Positions 1-6,899 of a stretch of DNA of 26,516 nt are shown piece after piece. The stretch is from a virus. The stretch spans positions 1 to 26,516 of IMG/VR virus record IMGVR_UViG_3300032084_001174; one strand, 5' to 3'. Under the pieces are notes generated by a model. The model was not told where the DNA came from. It saw only the letters and a list, made by a program, of their open reading frames with translations, and did no database searches. A program made the translations under genes and the position numbers. Positions within the stretch are counted from its first letter, which is position 1; each line of letters opens with the position of its first letter.

Positions 1-42
1 CATCTCAAGTGCGATAGACATACGAGATGGAGATGATTTGTA

Positions 43-231
43 ATGACACAAGAAGAATTAGAATACAATATAACCGATTTGTTTGCTAACTTGGAGGCTG
101 CTTGTAATGCAGCACACGCTCTAATGCAATTAGGATTTATGAGCATGCCTACTTATGAGCACATATTCAACAGACCGATAGCACACATTGAAAGTCAACT
201 GAGAGAAATCGCAGGAGAGGAATGGCAATGA
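43..231 (+). CDS. Small hypothetical protein (62 aa)
   Basis: Function not recognised. The ATG at 43 follows a GGAGATGAT ribosome-binding stretch. The product is acidic and probably helical, with an alanine- and methionine-rich middle (around residues 18-35) and a C-terminus ending GEEWQ. No cysteine pairs, signal peptide or membrane segment are visible. It is the first complete gene of the plus-strand early-type operon and overlaps the next start by 4 nt (ATGA), so it is probably co-translated with it. Reality of the gene is inferred from the SD and the tight coupling. Confidence 0.6.
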   Translation: MTQEELEYNITDLFANLEAACNAAHALMQLGFMSMPTYEHIFNRPIAHIESQLREIAGEEWQ

Positions 232-422
232 CACACATATACACAGAAAGACTTGGATACGATACAGACTTAGAATTGCTACTGAGATACATGGACATCA
301 GATATCTCATGAGCCTAATCATAGACAACTGCCCTTGTGCTAACGAAGTAATCACAGAGTTGCTCGTAGACGAGGTGCAAGATGACAAGAACGTAGACCC
401 CGAAGTGAAGGTGATTGAATGA
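228..422 (+). CDS. Small hypothetical protein (64 aa)
   Basis: Function not recognised. Two in-frame ATGs exist, at 222 and 228. The SD (GGAGAGG, 214-220) sits 7 nt before 228 but only 1 nt before 222, and 228 forms the usual ATGA overlap with the upstream stop, so 228 is chosen. The product has an aromatic and leucine-rich N-terminal half (LELLLRYMDIRYLMSLI) that looks like an amphipathic helix rather than a membrane span, and an acidic tail. It overlaps the next start (419) by 4 nt. Confidence 0.55.
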   Translation: MTHIYTERLGYDTDLELLLRYMDIRYLMSLIIDNCPCANEVITELLVDEVQDDKNVDPEVKVIE

Positions 423-655
423 AAGGAAGACTAACTGTAGGACAAAACATGCACTTTGATATCGAATACATAGACGGAGTATGGGCACAAGTCATCTCCG
501 TTCACAGAACACCGGGAGTCAAGGTAGGTGACTTGATACTCAAGGATATCAGACGAGGATGGATGGTATACGACTCTATAGAAAGCAAGACTCCGAAGAC
601 AGTCTTCCCAAATAGAGTATCACACACCACTGTAATTAATGACGAGGAGGAATGA
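419..655 (+). CDS. Small hypothetical protein (78 aa)
   Basis: Function not recognised. The composition (alternating hydrophobic residues, VGQNMHFDIEYIDGVWAQVI, then KVGDLILKDIRRGWMVYD) suggests a small beta-rich fold, possibly a beta-barrel. This is inference only. The start overlaps the preceding stop (ATGA), with GAAGGTGAT as SD. The C-terminus NDEEE is encoded by the SD of the next gene (GACGAGGAGGAA), an example of the junction cassette described in the findings. Confidence 0.55.
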   Translation: MKGRLTVGQNMHFDIEYIDGVWAQVISVHRTPGVKVGDLILKDIRRGWMVYDSIESKTPKTVFPNRVSHTTVINDEEE

Positions 656-657
656 AT

Positions 658-984
658 ATGGAAAAAGAATGCGACCACGATTGGGATTTCAAAGTACCGT
701 ATGCTCCGTCTAGTGACGGGAACTACGTACACGTTGAAGTCGAAGCCTATTGCACAAACTGCGAAAAGCAATTGATTAGCGATTACTCATGGGATGTGAC
801 TGAACACAATACTGTCATAGAAGAAGGAAACAAAACCTACGAATGTGACCAGTGTGGTACAGAAATGATTGACGAAGGTGACTTCAGACAAGAAATAGCA
901 GATTCCGGCTACGACCCTGAAGACACACATATTTGCTCAGAAGAATGCTACAAGGTATTCTTTGATATTGACGAGGAGGAATAA
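658..984 (+). CDS. Small zinc-ribbon protein (108 aa), unknown role
   Basis: Three cysteine pairs are visible: CTNC (about residue 32), CDQC (about 63) and CSEEC (near the C-terminus), plus an N-terminal ECDHDW segment. Together they suggest one or two zinc-binding modules. The start at 658 is chosen over the in-frame ATG at 652 because the SD GAGGAGG (644-650) lies 7 nt upstream of 658 and only 1 nt from 652. The protein ends DIDEEE, encoded over the next gene's SD. The N-terminal half resembles the 4460-4627 product (ECDxHxW, then a CxxC followed by K), so the two may be paralogues. Role unknown; zinc ribbons of this kind may bind nucleic acid or protein. Confidence 0.6.
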   Translation: MEKECDHDWDFKVPYAPSSDGNYVHVEVEAYCTNCEKQLISDYSWDVTEHNTVIEEGNKTYECDQCGTEMIDEGDFRQEIADSGYDPEDTHICSEECYKVFFDIDEEE

Positions 985-986
985 AT

Positions 987-1115
987 ATGGACATAGATAG
1001 ATTAACACATGCAAGTATATGCCTAGACGCAGCACTAGAACAAGCGATGAATGGTAAGCCGGAAGACGCAAGAGAATTCATTCGTAAGTGCATAGAAAGT
1101 TTGGAGATGGTATGA
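987..1115 (+). CDS. Tiny hypothetical protein (42 aa)
   Basis: Function not recognised. The ATG at 987 has a perfect GAGGAGG SD 7 nt upstream, with the preceding gene's stop between SD and start. The predicted product is a pair of helices (LTHASICLDAALEQAMNG, then PEDAREFIRKCIESLEMV). The second half resembles the end of the 53-aa protein at 3481-3642 (NG, DAREx, SLE), hinting at a shared small helical hairpin. The stop overlaps the next start (ATGATG). Confidence 0.5.
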   Translation: MDIDRLTHASICLDAALEQAMNGKPEDAREFIRKCIESLEMV

Positions 1116-1288
1116 TGCCAGTACTACGTCCAATGACACTTACATGCGTTACACCTGAATGCAGAGTGACCGAGTTTTACATCGGTGACTGGAAAGGTTG
1201 GGAACACGAGGACTGTACGGCATGGTCGGCACTAAAGCCCAACTGCTGTCCGAGTTGCAGTGAAGAAGGTGAATACAATGGGAAATGA
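1112..1288 (+). CDS. Small cysteine-rich zinc-binding protein (58 aa)
   Basis: The product contains CVTPEC near the N-terminus, a middle cysteine (EDCTAW) and a C-terminal CCPSC, consistent with a small zinc ribbon. The frame is open upstream to an ATG at 1088, but the SD GGAGATGG (1103-1110) and the ATGA overlap with the previous stop favour 1112 (or the adjacent ATG at 1115). Function unknown. It is one of about a dozen small cysteine-pair proteins in this virus. Confidence 0.5.
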   Translation: MMPVLRPMTLTCVTPECRVTEFYIGDWKGWEHEDCTAWSALKPNCCPSCSEEGEYNGK

Positions 1289-1346
1289 ACCTAAGATAAT
1301 AATCGAAACAGACGAGTGGATTTACTGGGAATACGAGGAGGCTTGA
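1278..1346 (+). CDS. Possible 22-aa peptide upstream of the helicase
   Basis: A minimal frame: ATG at 1278 preceded by GAAGGTGA, encoding a 22-residue acidic, tryptophan-containing peptide that ends in EYEEA. It overlaps the previous gene by 11 nt, and its stop lies between the helicase SD (GAGGAGG) and the helicase ATG at 1349, exactly as at real junctions in this virus. It may be a coupling or leader peptide rather than a functional protein. Low confidence. Confidence 0.3.
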   Translation: MGNEPKIIIETDEWIYWEYEEA

Positions 1347-1348
1347 TT

Positions 1349-3484
1349 ATGGAAACCATATCAGTTCAAATCTATAGAGACGCATACGGCGAGCGTATTG
1401 GTTTGAAATACAAGTACAACCCTGAGACTAATCAGACTCTCAAAGACAACTTGAACTTCCCTAAGTTCATGTGGGACAAAGAGCAAAGGTTGTGGAGTAT
1501 CCAAGCCAACAAGAGTGTAGTCAAAGAAGCATGTGACTTACTTGACAACATCAAGAACGAGAAAGCACCTAGCGGTTATGACACTAACATTGTCAGAACA
1601 TACGCTGACGCTTTCTCTGAGACTCAGATGCACAAGTCAGAATGTTGGACTAAGGTCAAGCGAACTCGTATCTATCTTCACTGGCCCTACATCAATGACA
1701 ACGGACTCAGAGATTCTGTACGAATGGCCGTGAGAAGTATCAGTGGTCGCAAGTTCCACTCAGAGGAAAAGTGTTGGTCGATACCAGTGGCACAGGCTCG
1801 TACACTCTACGGTCTGTTGTCCGACTTGTACCCGCCACTGGCAGAAGCCATCATCGAGAACGAGGATGTCAACGAAGAAGTAGAGAAGAGCATCGAACGC
1901 ATCAAGATAAGTGGTGCGAGTGAACTCAATGAAGAGTTATTGACAGAAGTCAACAACGAACTGGCCGGTAAATTCCCCGAAGGACTTGACCTCTATCCGT
2001 TCCAAAAGGTAGCGGTAGCATTTGCCAAGATGAGCAACGGACGCTGCCTCATCGGTGACGAGATGGGTATTGGTAAGACTATCAGCGCCATCGGTTACGC
2101 CGCCATCAATCCAAAGGACAGACCTTGTTTGGTAGTCTGTCCATCCAACGTCAAATTCAATTGGAAGAAGGAAGTAAGTAAGTGGTTACCTAACGAAACT
2201 GTTGAAGTTTTGTCGGGCGCTGCTCAGATGAAGGCTGGCGAAGTGAAGGACTTGGCTGCTTCGATGGGGGCACCTCCGCATTTGATTGGTAACAGGAGAG
2301 ACGCAGAGGAATACCTGAAAGACTTGAATGTCGATTTATCCAATTACATCCCTCCGGCTGATTTCGTCATCGTTAACTACGACATGATGAAGAAGTACGA
2401 AGCGGCCTTACTTTCTATGGCCCCACGTCTTGTCATACTAGACGAGAGCCACTACATTAAGAACTCAGGTAGTAAGAACAAACCTGTCCAAAGGACACAG
2501 GCTACGTTGAATGTAGCCAATATATCTTCAAAGGTAATCGCACTGTCAGGTACAGCAATATCTAGCAGACCAAAGGAGTTCTTCAACACCTTGAATCTCA
2601 TGCGACCTGACCAGTTCCCATCCTTTTGGGACTTTGCTCAGCGATACTGTGACCCATGGCACGACGGCTTTGGATGGAACTTCGATGGAGCATCACACAC
2701 TAAAGAGTTGAACGAAAGGACTCGTGACTTGTGTATCCGTAGGCTGAAGAGTGAAGTGTTACCTGAGTTACCACCAAAGACACGTACATTCTTACCTGTC
2801 CATTTGGAAAACAAAGACCGCAGTCCTTACGATTATGCACAAGAAGAGTGGGACCAACGCATTGACTCTTACTATCTGAATGGTCAACCTTTACCACAAG
2901 GTATCATGTTGCAGATGATAAGTGACCTGCGACATATCTGTGGTCAAATCAAAGTGAACCATGCGGCTGAATGGATAAAACAATACACTCAGCAAACTGG
3001 TAAACCGATTGTAGTATTCACACACCACCGAGATGTTCTCAAGCGACTGTCTGAGAAACTCAAGCGAGTCGGTAACGTACAGACCATCAGCGGTGACACC
3101 AGTTCAAAGAAGAGACAAGAACTAGTCGACGACTTCCAAGCAGGTCACATCAGTGTACTCATCTGTAACACTGTGGCTGCGAAAGAAGGTATCACACTCA
3201 CAAGAGCAGACACTGTACTGTTCATCGAAAGAGAATGGACACCCACTGACGAAGAGCAGGCTGAAGATAGAATATACAGGATAGGTCAGAAGAGTCAGAA
3301 CGTACACGCTGTCTATTTGTCATGTGCTGGTACAATCGACGAGCACTTCGACCGTGTGGTTGAGGAGAAAAGAGCAGTTGTCAAAGCGGTACTTGACGGA
3401 GGAAACGTAGAGCAACGCAAAGGCTTAGTCAGCGAATTAGTCAAGCGAATGAAAGAAGAAAGAGGCTGGAGGATAAAAGAATGA
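1349..3484 (+). CDS. SNF2-family (SMARCAL1/HARP-like) DNA-dependent ATPase
   Basis: A superfamily 2 ATPase of 711 aa. Motifs in order: an N-terminal region of about 200 residues with HARP-like character; Walker A GDEMGIGKT (about 237-245); DESH box in VILDESHYIKN (about 365); motif III LSGTAISSRP; motif IV PIVVFTHHRD; motif V AKEGITLTRAD; motif VI QAEDRIYRIGQ (about 636-646). The RIGQ signature is typical of SNF2 proteins, and SMARCAL1/ZRANB3 relatives remodel and reverse stalled forks and anneal RPA-coated strands. All catalytic motifs look intact. The frame extends upstream to 1316, but GAGGAGG at 1335-1341 positions the start at 1349. By inference it serves viral fork remodelling or recombination rather than chromatin. 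It overlaps the next gene by 4 nt. Confidence 0.9.
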   Translation: METISVQIYRDAYGERIGLKYKYNPETNQTLKDNLNFPKFMWDKEQRLWSIQANKSVVKEACDLLDNIKNEKAPSGYDTNIVRTYADAFSETQMHKSECWTKVKRTRIYLHWPYINDNGLRDSVRMAVRSISGRKFHSEEKCWSIPVAQARTLYGLLSDLYPPLAEAIIENEDVNEEVEKSIERIKISGASELNEELLTEVNNELAGKFPEGLDLYPFQKVAVAFAKMSNGRCLIGDEMGIGKTISAIGYAAINPKDRPCLVVCPSNVKFNWKKEVSKWLPNETVEVLSGAAQMKAGEVKDLAASMGAPPHLIGNRRDAEEYLKDLNVDLSNYIPPADFVIVNYDMMKKYEAALLSMAPRLVILDESHYIKNSGSKNKPVQRTQATLNVANISSKVIALSGTAISSRPKEFFNTLNLMRPDQFPSFWDFAQRYCDPWHDGFGWNFDGASHTKELNERTRDLCIRRLKSEVLPELPPKTRTFLPVHLENKDRSPYDYAQEEWDQRIDSYYLNGQPLPQGIMLQMISDLRHICGQIKVNHAAEWIKQYTQQTGKPIVVFTHHRDVLKRLSEKLKRVGNVQTISGDTSSKKRQELVDDFQAGHISVLICNTVAAKEGITLTRADTVLFIEREWTPTDEEQAEDRIYRIGQKSQNVHAVYLSCAGTIDEHFDRVVEEKRAVVKAVLDGGNVEQRKGLVSELVKRMKEERGWRIKE

Positions 3485-3642
3485 ACACTGATGATATTAT
3501 GAGTTGGAAACAGATACAAGAGCGAGCCATTATTGGACTAGTGAGCGTAGCAATAGCACACATAGACAATGGTGACATAGACGATGCAAGAGAGACAATG
3601 ATGGGCATCATCATATCCTTAGAAGGTCAGGTGAAAAGATGA
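3481..3642 (+). CDS. Small hypothetical protein (53 aa)
   Basis: Function not recognised. The start ATGA overlaps the helicase stop, and the stop overlaps the next start (3639) in the same way, so it sits as a coupled gene between two well-supported ones. It is predicted helical (WKQIQERAIIGLVSVAIAHI, then DDARETMMGIIISLEGQ). It shares the loose pattern NGxxxDARE and SLE with the 42-aa product at 987-1115. No membrane segment or cysteine motif is convincing. Confidence 0.5.
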   Translation: MNTDDIMSWKQIQERAIIGLVSVAIAHIDNGDIDDARETMMGIIISLEGQVKR

Positions 3643-4154
3643 ACATCTTTGTCCTACATAAGAACCCAATAACAGCAGCAAGAATGCACTGTGACAAGCA
3701 CATCCCCAAGATGTGTGTTGAAGCAGCACAGATGATGGCATCAGCCCTGCGCCGACATGGTGCTACTGATGAGCAAATGCCACTAACTAAGAGTGGCACA
3801 CCCTACAAGGGTGGCTACAAACATCATCCTTGTACAGTATGGGTTGGTGAAACTCGTGCTAACTTCAGTTGGCTTTCCCTCCATGCCATACAGTTGTGTT
3901 ACGAATACAAAAAACGCTTTGGTAAAACTCATGCTTGTAAGCAACCTATTCGTTCAATGGCTAATATGATTCACATGATACCGAAATTAAGTAGAATTAT
4001 CCATACACCATTTGCACAGGCTATGCCTGACGAGTATCGTGATAATGATGCGGTTAAAGCATACCGAGCATACTACCATTCCAAGCAGTTCGCCAAGTGG
4101 GAGAAGGGTACACCTGCCCCTAGTTGGTGGCGAGGCGTGGAGGTGACGGCATGA
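3639..4154 (+). CDS. Phage-type conserved protein of unknown function (171 aa)
   Basis: The N-terminus (MNIFVLHKNPITAARMHCDK, then HIPKMCVEAAQM), the mid-region NFSWLSLHAIQLCYEYKKRFG and the C-terminal AYRAYYHSKQFAKW match my memory of a family common in marine phages (MNIF-L-DxDP, then CDKHxxKMxxE). Members are usually left as hypothetical, though some carry a pyrimidine-dimer glycosylase-like label that I cannot verify. Conserved His, Lys, Glu and several Trp suggest an enzymatic or nucleic-acid role. Start at 3639 by the ATGA overlap. It ends GVEVTA, encoded over the first copy of the GTGGAGGTGACGGCATGA junction. Probably a gene shared between bacterial and archaeal viruses. Confidence 0.6.
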   Translation: MNIFVLHKNPITAARMHCDKHIPKMCVEAAQMMASALRRHGATDEQMPLTKSGTPYKGGYKHHPCTVWVGETRANFSWLSLHAIQLCYEYKKRFGKTHACKQPIRSMANMIHMIPKLSRIIHTPFAQAMPDEYRDNDAVKAYRAYYHSKQFAKWEKGTPAPSWWRGVEVTA

Positions 4155-4276
4155 AGCGAGGAGAGCGTAAAGACGGAAGCGTGGTCGAGCACTGCGGTAT
4201 TCGTATAGCAGCCAAGTGGAAGTACTGCCCCATGTGTGGCAAGAAGAAAGAAACGAAGGTGGTTGCGTGGAGGTGA
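4151..4276 (+). CDS. Tiny basic zinc-knuckle protein (41 aa)
   Basis: The product is strongly basic and has a CPMCGKKK knuckle plus an upstream HCG, consistent with a mini zinc ribbon. The ATG at 4151 overlaps the previous stop and follows GGAGGTGA. It ends just before the second copy of the GGTGACGGCATGA junction. Function unknown; basic charge with zinc-binding cysteines suggests nucleic-acid binding (inference). Confidence 0.5.
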   Translation: MKRGERKDGSVVEHCGIRIAAKWKYCPMCGKKKETKVVAWR

Positions 4277-4280
4277 CGGC

Positions 4281-4463
4281 ATGAGTGATACGAAAGAGAA
4301 AGTAATGAATTGGATTAAACATGAGTGTTTGAATCACTACGGATGGCGTGAAGATTATGCGCTTGAGGTATTAGTTGGAATTATTGCAGGTGCAATTGAT
4401 GGTAATGATGAGCCATACGGCTATGCTTCGTGGGATGAGATTGTGGTGGAGGTGACGGCATGA
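4281..4463 (+). CDS. Small hypothetical protein (60 aa)
   Basis: Function not recognised. A mixed helix/loop protein with CLNHYGWREDY and a hydrophobic helix (ALEVLVGIIAGAID), ending VVEVTA over the third copy of the junction cassette. The frame opens upstream at 4236 inside the previous gene, but GGAGGTGA at 4269-4276 points to the ATG at 4281. The codon use (GAT, GAA, ATT) is somewhat more AT-rich than its neighbours, which may indicate separate acquisition (inference). Confidence 0.5.
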   Translation: MSDTKEKVMNWIKHECLNHYGWREDYALEVLVGIIAGAIDGNDEPYGYASWDEIVVEVTA

Positions 4464-4627
4464 GTGAAGAATGTGATATGCACGAATGGTTTGTTTGGGG
4501 AGGGGTTGATGTTCATTCAATATCTAACTACGAGAATGAGTTTGAAGCATTAGTGAATGTGACAATAAAATGTCAGCATTGTGGAAAAATACATGAATTG
4601 TGTATGTCAGCAACAGATGAGGTTTGA
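4460..4627 (+). CDS. Small zinc-binding protein (55 aa), likely paralogue of the 658-984 product
   Basis: It begins MSEECDMHEW and carries CQHCGK plus a later cysteine (ELCMS). The layout ECDxHxW, a hydrophobic beta stretch (ALVNVTIK), then CxxC-K parallels the N-terminal half of the 108-aa protein at 658-984. The start is fixed by the ATGA overlap and the third GTGGAGGTGACGGCATGA cassette. Function unknown. Confidence 0.5.
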   Translation: MSEECDMHEWFVWGGVDVHSISNYENEFEALVNVTIKCQHCGKIHELCMSATDEV

Positions 4628-4686
4628 TAGCATGAGTGAAGTCAGAGAAATGCCATACTACGGTGAGTTCATCGGAGAGTGATACA

Positions 4687-4911
4687 ATGAAGATAACTTT
4701 TGAACACGGTTGGGTAGAAGCAGAAGAGCGTGAGGATGAGCGTTACAAGTTACATCTTCACTCTGATTCAAAGCACACTATCAATCACTTGTGGGATGAA
4801 GTAAGAGACTGGCTAAATGCACAGGGAGCGATTCACACTATACTTATTGGTAAGTATAATAGAAAAAAGGGGGCAACACCTTACTGTCTGTCTTGGAAAA
4901 AGGGTAACTGA
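4687..4911 (+). CDS. Small hypothetical protein (74 aa)
   Basis: Function not recognised. The ATG at 4687 follows GGAGAGTGATACA. The frame extends to 4636, but no SD supports that. The sequence is charged at the N-terminus (EEREDERYKLHLHSDSKH), then has a helical WDEVRDWLNAQG segment and a short basic tail. It is the last gene before a non-coding gap of about 100 nt that holds a probable promoter, so it may end the first transcription unit. Confidence 0.5.
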   Translation: MKITFEHGWVEAEEREDERYKLHLHSDSKHTINHLWDEVRDWLNAQGAIHTILIGKYNRKKGATPYCLSWKKGN

Positions 4912-5015
4912 AAGGCTGTCCTAATAAACAGACAATAAAGGAAACCGGCTGGCTTTCGGAAAATGAGCCAAACAAATGAGAATGTTGATAAGAGAGCATA
5001 ATGGAGGAAATAAAT
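4912..5015 (+). promoter_or_regulatory. Leader region with putative promoter and 21-nt repeat copy 1
   Basis: This 104-nt gap contains an exact 21-nt copy (4924-4944, beginning ATAAACAGAC and ending AAAGGAAA) of a sequence also found at 10351-10371. AATAAA resembles an archaeal TATA element. Downstream, TGGCT (4950-4954) and AGCCA (4966-4970) can pair as a short hairpin around TTTCGGAAA. A 12-codon frame (4963-5001) ends on the next gene's upstream ATG and could be a leader peptide. The promoter role is inferred from repetition in front of two major genes. Confidence 0.45.
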
Positions 5016-6530
5016 ATGGAAGAAGTAGTATTGATTGGAAAAGTAACTGGTAGCACTACCAACTTGATTGAGTTGGAATACCCATCAACAGTGGGTATCA
5101 ACTATGTCAGGTTGCCTAGGACTATGGTTGCTAGATTTGAGAAACTAGGGAACGACAGAGTAGCAGTATTGGTGCGACCTGATGATAGTGACCGAGGCAA
5201 TACGTTGTGGAAGAATCTGACTGTTGAACATGCACCTTTGCATGTGACTTCAGAACACATCGAGATTGTCTCAGCGTTTGAAAATGGTGAACCTTTACCA
5301 TCCGACCTCGTGGTCGATGTATCTGACGAAGTGCCTATGTGGTCTACGACGCAGACTGCACCTACAGTTACAGTATCTGACGATTCAGGTCAAGTGGTAG
5401 TAATGCCCGAAGGCCCGTTCGATAACATGCTGTTCAGCGGTGGTCGTGTAAAGAAAGAGAGTATGAATTGGGACTTTGAACCAGTACGCAAACCGGCGTT
5501 TGTATTACACGGTGATGAGAACAATGATAGCATGGGAGCAACCATTGCTCGTGTCAATAACGAGCAAGGTGAACCTGAGGCTTATCACATATTCAACCCA
5601 CTGTATGCCAGTGAGAAGCGACCAGCAGGGGCTTATCTCGGTACATTTAGTGCGTCATACTATCCTATGGCTTACCGCAAGGGATTCGGACCTGTACTAG
5701 AAATGTGTGCTGAGAAAGGATGGCCTGCACAAGTCATTGCTTGGAATGAAGGCAAGGCTGCTGCTATGTTTGTAGATGCTACAAAGAGTATAGACTGGGG
5801 CAAGGCAAGTGCTTCGCTAGGAGAGAACTGGCAGAGGAAGGGATTCAACAATGTGGGAGACTACAGAGTTGGATTCGTAATTTACAACAGTCTTGATGGC
5901 TCTTCAGCGTACAAGGTACAAGCAGTCTGTGAGAGACTAGCATGTTCAAATGGACAAGTTATCGGTCAAAGGGCTAACGTCATTCGTATGAAGCACACTG
6001 TCAACCAACTGGGTCAGTATGACTTTGAAGAACTAGCAGATAGCATAGGTGATGTACTTGATGAAGCAGCGAGAGAACTCATCATCACTGAAAACATGAA
6101 AGACATCACAGTGAACCGTGATATGTTTGAGAAACTCATGACAATTTGTGAGCGTAAGAAACTAATCGCTAAGCCAACTATCAAGCGTGACGATGATGGT
6201 AATGTTACTAGTATCACTCGTGGTCACATGTGGAGAGTCATGGGACAAGGCTGGACTCACTCTAAAGAGAATTGGGTCAACGTCGAGAATGAAGACAGGC
6301 ACTCACTGTACCACGTTTACAACATCCTTACCGGTGCACTGACACACAAGCCAGTATGGACCAATGGTAAGGATACGCTTGAAGGTTCCAAGTTGAACTT
6401 CAAGACTCTGACAGACAGACTACAAACTGTCCACGCCGTACTAGGTGACATCACTACTAAGGCCGTCGCAGGTAAGTCTCTTGAAGAGCAACTTAGCAAG
6501 GTACCAATGTTCAGCGAAATCCTATACTGA
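5016..6530 (+). CDS. DUF932-like phage/plasmid protein (504 aa)
   Basis: A large soluble protein. The segment around SSAYKVQAVCERLACSNGQV and IGQRANVIRMKHT resembles the DUF932 signature (a conserved C-N-G/N patch followed by a histidine) found in many phages and plasmids, whose function is not established. Residues before it (YRVGFVIYNSLDGSSAYK) fit the same domain, and the C-terminal 150 residues appear helical. The N-terminal ~110 residues are beta-rich and separate, linked by a low-complexity acidic/threonine stretch. Start at 5016: GGAGG at 5003-5007 lies 8 nt upstream, whereas the in-frame ATG at 5001 lacks an SD. It is led by its own putative promoter. The family call is moderate. Confidence 0.55.
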   Translation: MEEVVLIGKVTGSTTNLIELEYPSTVGINYVRLPRTMVARFEKLGNDRVAVLVRPDDSDRGNTLWKNLTVEHAPLHVTSEHIEIVSAFENGEPLPSDLVVDVSDEVPMWSTTQTAPTVTVSDDSGQVVVMPEGPFDNMLFSGGRVKKESMNWDFEPVRKPAFVLHGDENNDSMGATIARVNNEQGEPEAYHIFNPLYASEKRPAGAYLGTFSASYYPMAYRKGFGPVLEMCAEKGWPAQVIAWNEGKAAAMFVDATKSIDWGKASASLGENWQRKGFNNVGDYRVGFVIYNSLDGSSAYKVQAVCERLACSNGQVIGQRANVIRMKHTVNQLGQYDFEELADSIGDVLDEAARELIITENMKDITVNRDMFEKLMTICERKKLIAKPTIKRDDDGNVTSITRGHMWRVMGQGWTHSKENWVNVENEDRHSLYHVYNILTGALTHKPVWTNGKDTLEGSKLNFKTLTDRLQTVHAVLGDITTKAVAGKSLEEQLSKVPMFSEILY

Positions 6531-6539
6531 GGTGACTAT

Positions 6540-6899
6540 ATGCGAAAAAGAACAGACCACGAAATACTGAGGCTAGCGCTTCAGTATGAAGTGGAAAGAA
6601 TAGAACAAACAGAAGGTGAAGGCACTAGGTCTTTATTTGATGTTGTAGTCGAGACTGGCCTTGTGGGTGACGAACAGCCTGAGCATGTGTTAAAGTATGG
6701 AAGTCTTTGGGTTTGGGACTTTAAGGATGCAAGCATCACCGAAGAAGAGTTTTGCGAAGAACTGCTAGAACCCGTAGAGGCCTTAGTCCGCAAAAGAAAT
6801 GCGAATCGAAGTGAAAGACTTTTCAGAATAACCGACCAATTGTGGGAAAAGCAAAAGAAGGAGAGAAATGAACATGAGCGAAGAACAATTAGCACCTGA
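6540..6899 (+). CDS. Hypothetical charged helical protein (119 aa)
   Basis: Function not recognised. The ATG at 6540 follows GAGGTGACTAT, just after the DUF932-like gene's stop. The protein is highly charged, with a basic and acidic C-terminal helix (ALVRKRNANRSERLFRITDQ onward to KKERNEHERR) that may form a coiled coil. It overlaps the next gene by 26 nt in another frame, longer than the usual 4-nt overlap here. Confidence 0.55.
   Translation: MRKRTDHEILRLALQYEVERIEQTEGEGTRSLFDVVVETGLVGDEQPEHVLKYGSLWVWDFKDASITEEEFCEELLEPVEALVRKRNANRSERLFRITDQLWEKQKKERNEHERRTIST

Noticed and set aside
3987-4337. A 116-aa minus-strand frame
   Set aside because: It crosses three overlapping plus-strand genes in coupled order; low-complexity cysteine/threonine/proline content is typical of an antisense shadow.
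4632-4682. A 16-codon frame starting ATGAGTGAAG between two small genes
   Set aside because: It follows the common start style, but the SD is weak, the peptide is very short and nothing supports translation. It could be the remnant of a decayed gene.
4963-5001. A 12-codon frame in the leader of the DUF932-like gene
   Set aside because: No convincing SD; listed only as part of the leader region because it ends on the upstream ATG at 5001.
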